A stretch of DNA of 64,000 nucleotides from Flavobacteriaceae bacterium (GCA_023262185.1 JALRDO010000004.1:1-64000), one strand, 5' to 3'; counted from the first letter of the stretch, positions 36,369 to 45,520 are shown. Translations and numbers: made by a program. Notes: generated from the sequence alone by a model not told the origin.

Positions 36369-38942
36369 CTAGTCGGTATCTAACTCGCGTACCACTAATT
36401 TGTCATCAAAGGCATCTAGCAATAATACGGAGCCTTCATTGATCTTTTGTGCGATAAGGTCTTTAGAAATGACATTCATCACCTCTTTTTGGATTAGACG
36501 TTTGATTGGCCTTGCCCCAAAATCTGGATCATATCCTTTCTGTGCCAAATAATCTAATGCTTCTGGTGTTGCATCGAGGGAGATATTCATGCCTGCAAGT
36601 TTGTCTTTGACTTCTTCAAGCTGCAGACTAACAATACCGCTAATGGCATTTTTACCAAGAGGATTAAAACTTACAATTTCATCGATTCGATTTAAAAATT
36701 CTGGACGAAGTCGTTGTTTTAACAATTGCATTACTTGAGATTCTAGATTCGATAGTTCATCATCTAGATGATCGCTGTTTTGATCAATTGAAGCCCAAAG
36801 CTCACTACCTAGATTACTGGTCATTATAATCAAGGTGTTCTTGAAATCGACGATTCTACCTTGAGAATCGGTGAGGCGCCCATCATCTAATACTTGTAGT
36901 AAAACGTTAAAGATCTCAGGATGCGCTTTTTCAATTTCATCTAAGAGCACCACAGAATAGGGTTTACGCCTCACGGATTCTGTGAGTTGTCCGCCCTCTT
37001 CGTATCCGACATACCCCGGAGGAGCTCCTATCAATCTGCTCACGCTATGGCGTTCACTATATTCGCTCATATCAATACGCGTCATGGCACTCTCGTCATC
37101 AAACAGCGTTTGGGTAATAGCCTTCGCTAGAGCGGTTTTTCCTACACCAGTGCTCCCTAAGAATAGAAAGCTACCAATAGGTCTATTTGCGTCTTGAAGA
37201 CCTGAACGGCTTCGTCTGATGGCGTCAGCTAATAAGGTGATCGCTCTATCTTGTCCAACAATCTTTTTCTTGAGGTCAGATTCAAGGGTTAATAGTTTTT
37301 GGCGTTCAGAACCCAGTAGTTTTTGAACACGAATACCTGTCCATTTAGCCACTACCTCTGCGATATCATCACTTGAGACCTCTTCTTTAATCAAAGTGTT
37401 CTTGGCTTTTTGAGCCTCTTTTTCTAGGCGGTTTAATTGATCTTCAAGCACTTTGCTGCTGCCGTATCTTATCTCGGCCACTTTTGCATAATCGCCATTG
37501 CGCTCGGCCCGTTCTGCTTCAATTGAGAGTGCTTCTATCTCATTCTTTACCTTTTGAATTTCGTCAATGACACTGCGTTCTTGTTGCCATTTTCCGAATA
37601 AGCTGTTTCGTTCTTCTTTGAGCTCTGTGAGTTCGAGGTTGAGTGCTTTTAGTTTGTCGGTATCGTCCTCTTTTTTCAAAGCCTCAATCTCAATTTCTAA
37701 TTGCATGATTTTACGATCCATGACATCTAATTCTTCGGGTTTAGAATTGATTTCCATCCGAATTTTTGAGGCTGCTTCGTCCATTAAGTCAATAGCTTTA
37801 TCGGGTAAAAATCGAGAGGTGATATAGCGCTCAGAGAGTACAACGGCACTGATCACTGCCTCGTCTTTAATGCGAACCTTGTGATGGGCTTCGTATTTGT
37901 CTTTTAAACCCCTTAGAATTGAAATCGCGTTTTCGGTGTTTGGCTCATTGACGGTAACCTTCTGAAATCGCCTTTCAAGCGCTTTGTCCTTTTCAAAATG
38001 CTTTTGAAATTCATCTAGCGTCGTGGCTCCAATCGTTCTGAGCGCACCTCTTGACAATGCTGGCTTTAATATGTTCGCGGCGTCCATTGCTCCAGATCCA
38101 CCACCTGCGCCGACTAAGGTGTGAATTTCATCTATAAAGAGTACGATTTCACCAGCCGCCTCTGTAACCTCCTTGACGACTGCTTTAAGGCGCTCTTCAA
38201 ATTCTCCTTTGTACTTTGCTCCTGCAAGTAAAAGCCCCATATCAAGACTGTAGATTTCTTTCTCCTTTAAGTTCTCAGGTACATCTTGACTTACTATGCG
38301 CTGTGCAATTCCTTCAACAATGGCGGTTTTACCTACTCCCGGGTCACCTACGAGTATAGGATTATTTTTTGATCTTCTCGATAAGATCTGCAAAACCCTT
38401 CTGATTTCTTCGTCTCTACCAATGACCGGATCTAATTCGTTGTTGTCAGCAAGTTCGTTAAGGTTTTTTGCATATTTATTAAGGTTTTCTCGGCCTTTAG
38501 AAGGGGTAGATGTGGGTTGCTGCGTTTTCTGATTATCGATACTATAGGCGGTTACCCCAGCATCTTTTAAAATGCGAGAGGCTACTGATTCCTTTACTGC
38601 AAGAGCCTTTAAGAAATGCCTAAAATTTGCTAATGATTCTTCGTCCTTGCGTGCCTCAGCAATGGCCTTTGTAAGAATTGAAGCAGCTTCTTGGCTTAAC
38701 CCTTTTTGAGTGCCGTTACTTTTACCCATACTGTTAAGTTGAGCCTGAACTGCAGTGGAAAGTTTTTGGAGACGGTCTGTGGACGACTCTAAAACAAGAC
38801 CAATCTCTTCCTTGGCCTTGTTCAGAGCGGCTTGAAGTAAATGAATATCGTCTATTACAGGATGTTCGTGACTTTCGGCGACAATATGCGCCTCGCCAAT
38901 GATGTCTTGGACTTTTGAACTAAATGCGTTTATATCTAACAT
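36369..38942 (-). CDS. clpB: ATP-dependent disaggregase ClpB
   Basis: Hsp100 disaggregase working with DnaK (gene at 51 kb) to recover aggregated proteins. 857 residues, normal length. N-terminal Clp repeats at 1-145, first AAA+ domain with Walker A GDPGVGKT (199-206), a coiled-coil middle domain around 400-530 (ELDVMDRKIMQLEIEIEALKKE region), and a second AAA+ domain with Walker A GSTGVGKT near residue 600 and sensor GARPIKRLIQ. The upstream region lacks a TAnnTTTG element but has a TGACA/TGTCA inverted repeat, as does the dnaK upstream region. Confidence 0.97.
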   Translation of the reverse strand: MLDINAFSSKVQDIIGEAHIVAESHEHPVIDDIHLLQAALNKAKEEIGLVLESSTDRLQKLSTAVQAQLNSMGKSNGTQKGLSQEAASILTKAIAEARKDEESLANFRHFLKALAVKESVASRILKDAGVTAYSIDNQKTQQPTSTPSKGRENLNKYAKNLNELADNNELDPVIGRDEEIRRVLQILSRRSKNNPILVGDPGVGKTAIVEGIAQRIVSQDVPENLKEKEIYSLDMGLLLAGAKYKGEFEERLKAVVKEVTEAAGEIVLFIDEIHTLVGAGGGSGAMDAANILKPALSRGALRTIGATTLDEFQKHFEKDKALERRFQKVTVNEPNTENAISILRGLKDKYEAHHKVRIKDEAVISAVVLSERYITSRFLPDKAIDLMDEAASKIRMEINSKPEELDVMDRKIMQLEIEIEALKKEDDTDKLKALNLELTELKEERNSLFGKWQQERSVIDEIQKVKNEIEALSIEAERAERNGDYAKVAEIRYGSSKVLEDQLNRLEKEAQKAKNTLIKEEVSSDDIAEVVAKWTGIRVQKLLGSERQKLLTLESDLKKKIVGQDRAITLLADAIRRSRSGLQDANRPIGSFLFLGSTGVGKTALAKAITQTLFDDESAMTRIDMSEYSERHSVSRLIGAPPGYVGYEEGGQLTESVRRKPYSVVLLDEIEKAHPEIFNVLLQVLDDGRLTDSQGRIVDFKNTLIIMTSNLGSELWASIDQNSDHLDDELSNLESQVMQLLKQRLRPEFLNRIDEIVSFNPLGKNAISGIVSLQLEEVKDKLAGMNISLDATPEALDYLAQKGYDPDFGARPIKRLIQKEVMNVISKDLIAQKINEGSVLLLDAFDDKLVVRELDTD

Positions 38943-38964
38943 GATGATTTTTTTACAAGATGGA

Positions 38965-39060
38965 TGTCAAAAAGCGAGCCCATTTAGTAGGGACGCTTTC
39001 GAAGCACGGTATTCATGTCGTAATGGCATGATTTACATGGATTTAGCTGACTTTTTGACA
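38965..39060. repeat. Pair of 10-bp inverted repeats in the clpB/glyA intergenic region
   Basis: TGTCAAAAAG (38965-38974) and its exact complement CTTTTTGACA (39051-39060) lie 76 bases apart, one near each divergent gene, so each reads CTTTTTGACA towards its own gene. The rest of the 209-base gap (38943-39151) holds CATG-rich sequence without a recognisable gene. Possible heat-shock operator; function unproven. Confidence 0.55.
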
Positions 39061-39126
39061 GCTATTTCGTGAATGACAATGTTTATAACTGTCTTAAATA
39101 GGCACTTAATTCTTGAGGCTAGTTTG

Positions 39127-39134
39127 TATTTTTA
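39127..39134 (+). promoter_or_regulatory. Probable -7 element of glyA
   Basis: TATTTTTA matches TAnnTTTG except the last base and ends 17 bases before the chosen glyA ATG at 39152. It overlaps the in-frame upstream reading from 39113, arguing against that longer start. Confidence 0.45.
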
Positions 39135-39151
39135 CGCTTCAATTTTATGGT

Positions 39152-40426
39152 ATGAAACGAGATCAACAGCTATTTGATTTAATTGAATTAGAACACGAGC
39201 GGCAGCTTCGCGGTATAGAGTTAATTGCTTCTGAAAATTTTACCTCAGAGGGTGTGATGGAGGCCGCAGGTTCAGTACTGACTAATAAATATGCTGAAGG
39301 CTATCCGTCAAAACGTTATTACGGAGGTTGTGAAGTAGTTGATCAAGTTGAAACCTTGGCGATAGATAGGGCCAAAGCTCTTTTCGGTGCTGAGTATGTG
39401 AATGTACAACCCCATTCAGGTTCTCAGGCTAATGCGTCTGTTTTTCATGCTTTGCTCTCACCAGGGGATACTATTTTAGGATTCGATTTATCACATGGCG
39501 GACACTTGACGCACGGTTCTCCCGTCAATTTTTCAGGAAGGTTATATCGCGCAACCTTCTATGGAGTCGATAAAGAAACCGGAATCTTGGATTACGATGA
39601 AATTGAAAAAATTGCAGTTAAAGAATCGCCTAAGCTAATTATCGCTGGTGCTTCAGCGTATTCAAGAGACATAGACTTTAAGAGATTTAGGGCTATAGCC
39701 GATAAGGTAGGAGCGATGCTTATGGCCGATATTTCGCATCCGTCTGGTCTCATTGCAAAAGGTGTTCTTTCTGACCCTATTCCTCATTGTCATGTAGTTA
39801 CCACCACCACACACAAAACGCTTAGAGGTCCTAGAGGAGGTATGATTATGATGGGTAAGGATTTCGAAAACCCTTTTGGAGTTAAGCTTAAGGATGGATC
39901 ATTACGTATGATGTCTGCACTCATGGATCTCGCGGTGTTCCCAGGAAATCAGGGTGGACCTTTAGAGCATATTATTGCTGCAAAGGCTGTTGCTTATGGA
40001 GAAGCCTTAACTGATAAATTCTTGCACTACATCATTCAGGTGAAAAAGAACGCGTCTACTTTGAGTGATACTTTGACTTCAATGGGTTACAATATTATTT
40101 CTGGAGGGACAGATAACCACATGATTCTTATTGATTTAAGAAATAAGAACATCACCGGAAAAGCTGCTGAGAAAGCCTTGGAGCTCGCCGACATCACTGC
40201 GAATAAGAACATGGTTCCATTTGATGATAAGTCACCATTTGTTACTTCTGGTATTCGTTTCGGTACACCTGCAATTACCACTAGAGGACTGAAAGAAGGA
40301 GAAATTGTTCAAGTGGCTCAGCTTATCGACCGAGTGCTAATGTCTCCTGAAGATGCAGCGTCGCTAAAGCAGGTAAAATCAGAGGTGAATGAGCTGATGA
40401 GTGGAAGACCCTTGTTTGCGGGTTAG
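39152..40426 (+). CDS. glyA: Serine hydroxymethyltransferase
   Basis: PLP enzyme converting serine to glycine and feeding one-carbon units to tetrahydrofolate. 424 residues from the ATG at 39152; a TTG 13 codons earlier gives an atypical extension. Landmarks: [33 protein letters not shown] (90-94 region), and the PLP lysine Lys222 in [15 protein letters not shown]. The usual DIAH motif reads DISHPSG here. It converges with the glutamine cyclotransferase gene, four bases apart. Confidence 0.97.
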   Translation: MKRDQQLFDLIELEHERQLRGIELIASENFTSEGVMEAAGSVLTNKYAEGYPSKRYYGGCEVVDQVETLAIDRAKALFGAEYVNVQPHSGSQANASVFHALLSPGDTILGFDLSHGGHLTHGSPVNFSGRLYRATFYGVDKETGILDYDEIEKIAVKESPKLIIAGASAYSRDIDFKRFRAIADKVGAMLMADISHPSGLIAKGVLSDPIPHCHVVTTTTHKTLRGPRGGMIMMGKDFENPFGVKLKDGSLRMMSALMDLAVFPGNQGGPLEHIIAAKAVAYGEALTDKFLHYIIQVKKNASTLSDTLTSMGYNIISGGTDNHMILIDLRNKNITGKAAEKALELADITANKNMVPFDDKSPFVTSGIRFGTPAITTRGLKEGEIVQVAQLIDRVLMSPEDAASLKQVKSEVNELMSGRPLFAG

Positions 40427-40430
40427 GTCA

Positions 40431-41468
40431 TTATTCTTCGCTAAAGCGCATCTCAAATAAGAGATTCCAGTTTTTACCGGTCACGAAGAAGGTGCCTCTT
40501 TCTTTGTGATAAGCAATACCATTTAGTACTGAATTCAGCGGATCAAAATCTGAGGTCTTTTCGATTTTATCTGCTAAGAAACCCAGATCCAATACGCCGA
40601 CTAGCGCACCCGAATCTTTTTCAATCACCATGATACTATTTTTTTGATATACATTGGCGAATAGAAATTCGTTGACAATCTCAAGCTCGTTTGCATTTTT
40701 AAAATAAGCCTTGTCTGAACTGATGGTTCTAGTGGCTTTTTCTTCTAATGTTTTGGGGTCTAACAAGAAGATTGTCGCGCTACCGTCACTTTTATAAATA
40801 TACTGCTCATCATGACTCAGGCCCCATCCTTCTTGAGAAGATCCATAAGAAAATTCTCCAATACGCTCGAGGGAATCAAGCCGGTAAATGAATCCTTTTT
40901 TTGCCTGCCAAGTGAGTTGTATGATACGATCGTTTATTATGGTAATCCCTTCACCGAAAAAGGTGTCTTCTAGAGGGATAGTCTTATAAGTTTCACCAAC
41001 GAATGGATCGTAACTAGTGATCAAAGAATTACCCCGTTGACCCGTACTTTCAAATAAGACATTGCCCACGAATTCAAGCCCTTGGGTGTAAAATGAGGTG
41101 TCGTGCTTATAAGTGTTTACAAGTGCTGCCTTCCATTTCTTTGGAGGGTTTTGAGCATAAAGATTCAATGGCTTTTTTTCAAGTTTAGGAGTGTCGTCCT
41201 TGGAATAACGAACGCTGAGTTCGCCCTTTCCTAAAGGCAAGCCACCGAGCACTATTATGCCATTCGAGAAAGTTAGGTCTTGTCCTAGGTAGGTGAAGCT
41301 TAAGTTAGAGATACTCGAATCGAGTAACTTAAACCTAAGCGTGTCAGAAGGGCTAAGAAATTCATTGTGCCCGAGAAATTCAATTGCGTTTTTTGGGGCC
41401 TCAACTTTTGATTCACAAGCCGATAAAATAGCAAGCATCCCTGAGAGGCTTATAAGGATCCATTTCAT
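40431..41468 (-). CDS. Glutaminyl-peptide cyclotransferase, lipoprotein
   Basis: 345 residues. A lipoprotein signal ends AILSAC, giving lipidated Cys18. The mature part first has an Ig-like segment (about 25-105), then the glutamine cyclotransferase beta-propeller domain (PF05096 type): THDTSFYTQGLEF-like YKHDTSFYTQGLEF, FFGEGITIINDRIIQLTWQ, EGWGLSHDEQYIYKSDG, and LNGIAYHKERGTFFVTGK. The family forms N-terminal pyroglutamate in peptides. It is probably anchored in the outer or inner membrane facing the periplasm. Confidence 0.88.
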   Translation of the reverse strand: MKWILISLSGMLAILSACESKVEAPKNAIEFLGHNEFLSPSDTLRFKLLDSSISNLSFTYLGQDLTFSNGIIVLGGLPLGKGELSVRYSKDDTPKLEKKPLNLYAQNPPKKWKAALVNTYKHDTSFYTQGLEFVGNVLFESTGQRGNSLITSYDPFVGETYKTIPLEDTFFGEGITIINDRIIQLTWQAKKGFIYRLDSLERIGEFSYGSSQEGWGLSHDEQYIYKSDGSATIFLLDPKTLEEKATRTISSDKAYFKNANELEIVNEFLFANVYQKNSIMVIEKDSGALVGVLDLGFLADKIEKTSDFDPLNSVLNGIAYHKERGTFFVTGKNWNLLFEMRFSEE

Positions 41469-41515
41469 ACTGAAAATTACAGTTTAGTTGAACGGCTAAC
41501 AAATTTAAAAGACCT

Positions 41516-41523
41516 TATCTTTG
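41516..41523 (+). promoter_or_regulatory. -7 promoter element of the SRP RNA gene
   Basis: TATCTTTG is a perfect TAnnTTTG match and ends three bases before the predicted 5' end of the SRP RNA at 41527. Because the RNA end is set by its terminal stem, this fixes the distance between element and start for this genome at about four bases. Confidence 0.75.
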
Positions 41524-41526
41524 CAC

Positions 41527-41628
41527 GGGCAAGGCCTACACGACCAGCTCCTACAGAACTCCCCCAGGGCGGGAACGCAGCAAGGGTAAGTGGTTGTAGC
41601 GGTGCGATGTAGGACTCTTGCCTTTTTT
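41527..41628 (+). ncRNA. ffs: Signal recognition particle RNA, small bacterial type (4.5S)
   Basis: About 100 bases folding into one long hairpin. The terminal stem pairs GGCAAG (41528-41533) with CTTGCC (41617-41622), and CCTACA (41535-41540) with TGTAGG (41608-41613). The apical domain CCAGGGCGGGAACGCAGCAAG has the SRP domain IV pattern: a GNRA-type loop flanked by the asymmetric and symmetric internal loops that bind Ffh. A run of six T (41623-41628) ends it. The RNA joins Ffh to target membrane proteins to SecYEG. The neighbour downstream starts two bases after the T run. Confidence 0.93.
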
Positions 41629-41630
41629 GT

Positions 41631-42452
41631 ATGAAAACATCAAAAGTTATTCTTGTTACGGGTGCCTCTTCTGGTATAGGAAAGTCTATTGCTACCTACC
41701 TTGCCTCAAAAGGACACAAGGTCTATGGTACCTCTAGAAATCCTGAAAATATAGTCGACACTCTAAACTATACTTTGTTGGGGTTTGATGCGACCAAAGA
41801 AAAGAGTGCAAAATCGCTTGTAGAAACTGTTTTAAAAGAGGAAGGTAGTATAGATGTGCTAATTAATAATGCGGGTAAAGGAATGACTGGTGCTGTTGAA
41901 GAGACGCCTTTATCTGAGGCTCGAGATCTGTTTGAACTCAATTATTTTGGAGCTATTGTTTTAATTCAAGAAGTGTTACCCAGTATGCGCAAGCAAAACA
42001 GAGGTTTAATTGTCAACATCACCTCTATCGCAGGATATATGGGATTGCCTTACCGTGCGCATTATTCCGCTGTAAAATCGGCTCTGAGTATGATGACGGA
42101 AGGACTTCGATTAGAGGTTAAATCTTTTGGTATAGACGTCGTAAATGTAGCACCCGGAGATTTCGCAACGAACATAGCGGCTGGTAGGTACCATGCACCT
42201 TTAAGAGAAGAATCGCCGTATTATTTTATTTATAAAAATCAATTAGAGCAGTTTGATGGACATGTGACCAAGGCGGCGTCTCCTATTGCTGTTGCGGTAG
42301 CCATTGAAGGAATCCTAGAAAAACGAAACACAAAAGCCCACTATTTTGTAGCTTCGACTTTGCAAAAATTGTCTGCTCAAATACTCAAAAAAATCCTACC
42401 CCAAAGGTGGTATGAAAAGATGTTAGCTAACCATTATAATCTTCCTCTATGA
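41631..42452 (+). CDS. SDR family short-chain dehydrogenase
   Basis: 273-residue classical SDR. Cofactor motif TGASSGIG (10-17), NNAG (79-82), catalytic Ser132 (NITSIAG) and YxxxK with Tyr145 and Lys149 (YSAVK). Substrate unknown. The ATG at 41631 comes two bases after the T run of the SRP RNA, leaving no room for a promoter of its own. Its stop overlaps the transaldolase start by four bases (ATGA), so it is coupled to a sugar-phosphate enzyme and probably to the ABC-F gene. Confidence 0.93.
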   Translation: MKTSKVILVTGASSGIGKSIATYLASKGHKVYGTSRNPENIVDTLNYTLLGFDATKEKSAKSLVETVLKEEGSIDVLINNAGKGMTGAVEETPLSEARDLFELNYFGAIVLIQEVLPSMRKQNRGLIVNITSIAGYMGLPYRAHYSAVKSALSMMTEGLRLEVKSFGIDVVNVAPGDFATNIAAGRYHAPLREESPYYFIYKNQLEQFDGHVTKAASPIAVAVAIEGILEKRNTKAHYFVASTLQKLSAQILKKILPQRWYEKMLANHYNLPL

Positions 42453-43105
42453 AATTTTTTATCGACACTGCCAATCTAGATCAAATTAAAGAAGCCCAAG
42501 ATTTAGGAATCATTGACGGGGTGACTACAAATCCTTCACTCATGGCTAAGGAAGGTATTGCAGGTGAACAAAATATTCTAGATCACTATAAGGCCATCTG
42601 TGAAATTGTAGATGGGGATGTCTCGGCTGAGGTTATTGGTACCGACTTCGAAACGATGGTAAAAGAGGGAGAGATGCTTGCCGAATTGCACCCTCAAATT
42701 GTGGTTAAAGTTCCAATTATCCGCGAGGGACTTAAGGCTATTTCTTACTTTTCAAAAAAGGGAATTCGTACCAATTGTACCCTGATTTTCTCTTCAGGGC
42801 AGGCATTACTGGCTGCCAAAGCAGGTGCAAGTTATGTTTCGCCATTTATCGGTAGGCTAGACGATATTTCTTCTGATGGTTTACAACTGATTGAAGACAT
42901 CCGCTCGATTTACGACAACTACGATTTTGACACAGAGATTTTAGCGGCTTCTGTTCGTAACGCTATGCATATTATTGAGTGTGCCCATATAGGAGCAGAT
43001 GTGATGACGGGGCCTTTATCAGCGATGGTGTCGCTATTGAATCATCCGCTTACAGATAAGGGGCTTGCGACCTTTTTGGCAGATCACAAAAAATTAAACG
43101 GATAG
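42449..43105 (+). CDS. fsa: Transaldolase of the small TalC/fructose-6-phosphate aldolase type
   Basis: 218-residue class I aldolase. MKFFIDTANLDQIKEA, GVTTNPSLMAKEG (24-36), the Schiff-base Lys87 (VVKVPI), TNCTLIFSSGQALLAAKAGA and VSPFIGRLDD are the family blocks. Small members act either as transaldolase in the pentose phosphate pathway or as fructose-6-phosphate aldolase; sequence alone does not decide. It overlaps the SDR stop and ends six bases before the ABC-F gene. Confidence 0.93.
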   Translation: MKFFIDTANLDQIKEAQDLGIIDGVTTNPSLMAKEGIAGEQNILDHYKAICEIVDGDVSAEVIGTDFETMVKEGEMLAELHPQIVVKVPIIREGLKAISYFSKKGIRTNCTLIFSSGQALLAAKAGASYVSPFIGRLDDISSDGLQLIEDIRSIYDNYDFDTEILAASVRNAMHIIECAHIGADVMTGPLSAMVSLLNHPLTDKGLATFLADHKKLNG

Positions 43106-43111
43106 GTCTTA

Positions 43112-44731
43112 ATGTTATCAGTATCTAATCTCTCTATTCAGTTTGGAAAGCGCGTTTTATTTGATGAAGTAAACGTAAGCTTCACTCAAGGAAATTGCTA
43201 CGGTATTATTGGCGCCAATGGGGCAGGGAAATCTACCTTTATGAAGGTGCTTTCAAAGAAGATGGAGTCCACTTCAGGACAGGTGATTTTAGAGCTAGGA
43301 AAGCGTATGTCGGTGCTAGAGCAAAACCACAACGCTTGTGATGAATTTTCGGTTTTAGAAACGGTTTTGCGAGGCAATCAGCCTTTGTTCAATGTGAAAC
43401 AAGAAATGGATGCCTTGTATGCAGACTATAACGATGCCAATGCAGATCGTATAGGTGAATTACAAGTTCAATTTGAAGAAATGAACGGTTGGAATGCTGA
43501 AAGCGATGCCGCAGCGTTACTTTCTAACCTGGGAATTAGAGAAGATTATCATTATCAAATGATGTCTGATATTGACCCTAAGGTTAAGGTGAGGATTTTG
43601 TTAGCGCAAGCCTTATTTGGTAATCCTGATGTATTGATCATGGATGAGCCTACCAACGATCTTGATTATGAAACAATCAGTTGGCTTGAAGACTTTCTAG
43701 CAAACTATGAGAATACGGTGTTAGTTGTTTCTCACGATAGACACTTTTTAGATGCCGTATGCACACATGTGGCGGACATTGACTTCGGTAAGATTAACCT
43801 ATATAGCGGTAACTATACCTTCTGGTATGAGAGTAGTCAGCTAGCAGCTAGACAAAGAGCACAGCAAAACAAAAAAGCAGAAGAGAAGGCTAAAGAGCTG
43901 CAAGAGTTTATTCAACGCTTTAGTGCTAACGTGGCTAAAAGCAAGCAGGCCACTTCACGTAAAAAGATGTTAGAGAAACTAAAGGTTGACGATATCAAGC
44001 CTTCTTCTCGACGCTATCCGGCGATTATTTTTGAAAAAGAGCGCGAAGCAGGAGATCAGATTTTAAATATCACCGGCCTCGAGGCACATTCTGAAGAGGG
44101 TGAATGCCTATTCAAAGGAATAGATCTTAATCTGGTGAAATCCGACAAGGTTGCTGTGATTTCTAAAGATTCTAGGGCTTCTACTGCGTTTTATCAAATT
44201 ATTTCAGGAGCACAAAAAGCAGTTAAAGGGGAAGTGCAATGGGGAATTACGACCACGCAATCATATCTTCCAGCCGATAACGAGTCTTATTTTTCTGACC
44301 CCTCGAGTCTTGTAGATTGGCTACGGACCTATGCAAAGACCGAAGAAGAAAAGGAAGAGGTTCACTTAAGAGGATTTTTAGGAAAGATGCTATTCAGTGG
44401 TGAAGAAGCGCTTAAAAAATGCAATGTTCTCTCAGGTGGAGAGAAGGTGCGATGTATGCTTAGTAAGATGATGTTGCAAAGAGCTAATGTTCTTCTCTTA
44501 GACGAACCAACCAATCACTTAGATCTTGAAAGCATTACGGCATTCAATAACTCCTTAAAGCAATTCAAGGGCACGGTGTTGCTAACTACCCATGATCACG
44601 AATTTGTGAACACGGTTGCGAATCGTATGATAGAATTAACACCAAATGGGGTTATAGATCGCTATATGACCTTCGATGAGTATATGGAGAACAAAGACAT
44701 CAAGGCCCTTCGTGAAAAGATGTACGCTTAA
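43112..44731 (+). CDS. ABC-F family ATPase (YbiT-like)
   Basis: 539 residues with two ABC domains and no membrane segments, so a ribosome-associated ABC-F protein rather than a transporter. Walker A GANGAGKS (34-41); Walker B LIMDEPTNDLD; a charged interdomain linker (about 240-300, QRAQQNKKAEEKAKEL); second-domain signature VLSGGEKVRC and Walker B LLLDEPTNHLD. The first-domain signature (DIDPKVKVR) and the second Walker A (VISKDSRASTA) depart from consensus. I recall the first as usual in the YbiT-like branch; the second deserves a comparison with relatives. Third gene of the SDR operon. Confidence 0.92.
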   Translation: MLSVSNLSIQFGKRVLFDEVNVSFTQGNCYGIIGANGAGKSTFMKVLSKKMESTSGQVILELGKRMSVLEQNHNACDEFSVLETVLRGNQPLFNVKQEMDALYADYNDANADRIGELQVQFEEMNGWNAESDAAALLSNLGIREDYHYQMMSDIDPKVKVRILLAQALFGNPDVLIMDEPTNDLDYETISWLEDFLANYENTVLVVSHDRHFLDAVCTHVADIDFGKINLYSGNYTFWYESSQLAARQRAQQNKKAEEKAKELQEFIQRFSANVAKSKQATSRKKMLEKLKVDDIKPSSRRYPAIIFEKEREAGDQILNITGLEAHSEEGECLFKGIDLNLVKSDKVAVISKDSRASTAFYQIISGAQKAVKGEVQWGITTTQSYLPADNESYFSDPSSLVDWLRTYAKTEEEKEEVHLRGFLGKMLFSGEEALKKCNVLSGGEKVRCMLSKMMLQRANVLLLDEPTNHLDLESITAFNNSLKQFKGTVLLTTHDHEFVNTVANRMIELTPNGVIDRYMTFDEYMENKDIKALREKMYA

Positions 44732-44754
44732 TATTTTGAACGAAGATTAAGCGT
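44724..44754. repeat. Inverted repeat spanning both convergent stop codons
   Basis: ACGCTTAAT (44724-44732) and ATTAAGCGT (44746-44754) form a 9-bp stem with a 13-base loop. Each arm encodes the Ala-stop end of one convergent gene (ABC-F on plus, unknown membrane protein on minus). It may act as a weak bidirectional terminator, though there is no long T run. Confidence 0.5.
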
Positions 44755-45463
44755 TAAAGTACTTTGAATTCCAAATAAAGGGATTGAAGTTTTTGCCCAT
44801 AGCAAATCCGTAAAAGATTGAAAGTCCCACAACTCCTTTGAAGAAAAAGAAGAAGAGAATCCAGAACTCTGCAGTTGAATTTTCTTTAGAAAACATCCCG
44901 TCAGGGATCATTAGTGTTAATACAAAACTGATAGCTGCCAATAGCGTCAGTAAATGAGCTGGTCCTCTAAAAGGCCATACTAGCCATTTTCTCAATGGGT
45001 GTAAGTCGCTTCCCCATTGCGCAACAAGGTAATAATATCCATTGCCCATTGGTGCAAACAATACTGGATCGTCCTTGTCTTCTAATTTAAAAAGCTTTGA
45101 CGGGGCCATAATTTGAAGGCCTTCTAGTTCTATGCCGTGTTGGTCTTCTAGTTCTAGAAGAGCATCCTTAGCTAAATCTGGAAGTTCTGGCTTAAAATAT
45201 TTTAATGGCAAAAACCTTAACCGATAAGTTGTAGCCACCTGTTTGATCGCGCTTATGTGGAAAATCCGTGAAGTGTCTAAACGGTCAAAATCAAATGAGT
45301 TACTCGCTACTCTATGATTTTTTAAGCGTTCATCAAGGTTTTCATCGGCAAAAGAAATAGTACTCTTAAAAAGAGACTCTAAAGCAGATTTTTCAAGTGA
45401 AGAAACGTGTTCTTCTTGAGCAACATGAAGTTTCTCTCTGAGGTTTAGACCTTTTAGATTCAT
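44747..45463 (-). CDS. Uncharacterised protein with two C-terminal membrane helices
   Basis: 238 residues that I do not assign to a family. The N-terminal two thirds are soluble and charged (EEHVSSLEKSALESLFKS, DSHGIELEGLQ-like DQHGIELEGLQIM). Then come two membrane helices, about 168-188 (AHLLTLLAAISFVLTLMIP) and 199-222 (EFWILFFFFFKGVVGLSIFYG). The segment LFAPMGNGYYYLVAQWGSDLHP is a good anchor for homology searches. It has no signal peptide, so the soluble part should be cytoplasmic. It converges with ABC-F and follows pheT's divergent side as a single gene. Confidence 0.8.
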   Translation of the reverse strand: MNLKGLNLREKLHVAQEEHVSSLEKSALESLFKSTISFADENLDERLKNHRVASNSFDFDRLDTSRIFHISAIKQVATTYRLRFLPLKYFKPELPDLAKDALLELEDQHGIELEGLQIMAPSKLFKLEDKDDPVLFAPMGNGYYYLVAQWGSDLHPLRKWLVWPFRGPAHLLTLLAAISFVLTLMIPDGMFSKENSTAEFWILFFFFFKGVVGLSIFYGFAMGKNFNPFIWNSKYFNA

Positions 45464-45520
45464 CAGATTTTCTTTTTTAGCGCAATAAAATTAACGAATG
45501 AATCAATAAAGTGAAAGGGG

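Noticed and set aside
39113-39151. Longer N-terminus of GlyA from a TTG at 39113
   Set aside because: It overlaps the probable promoter element and adds 13 residues not seen in the family; the ATG at 39152 fits.
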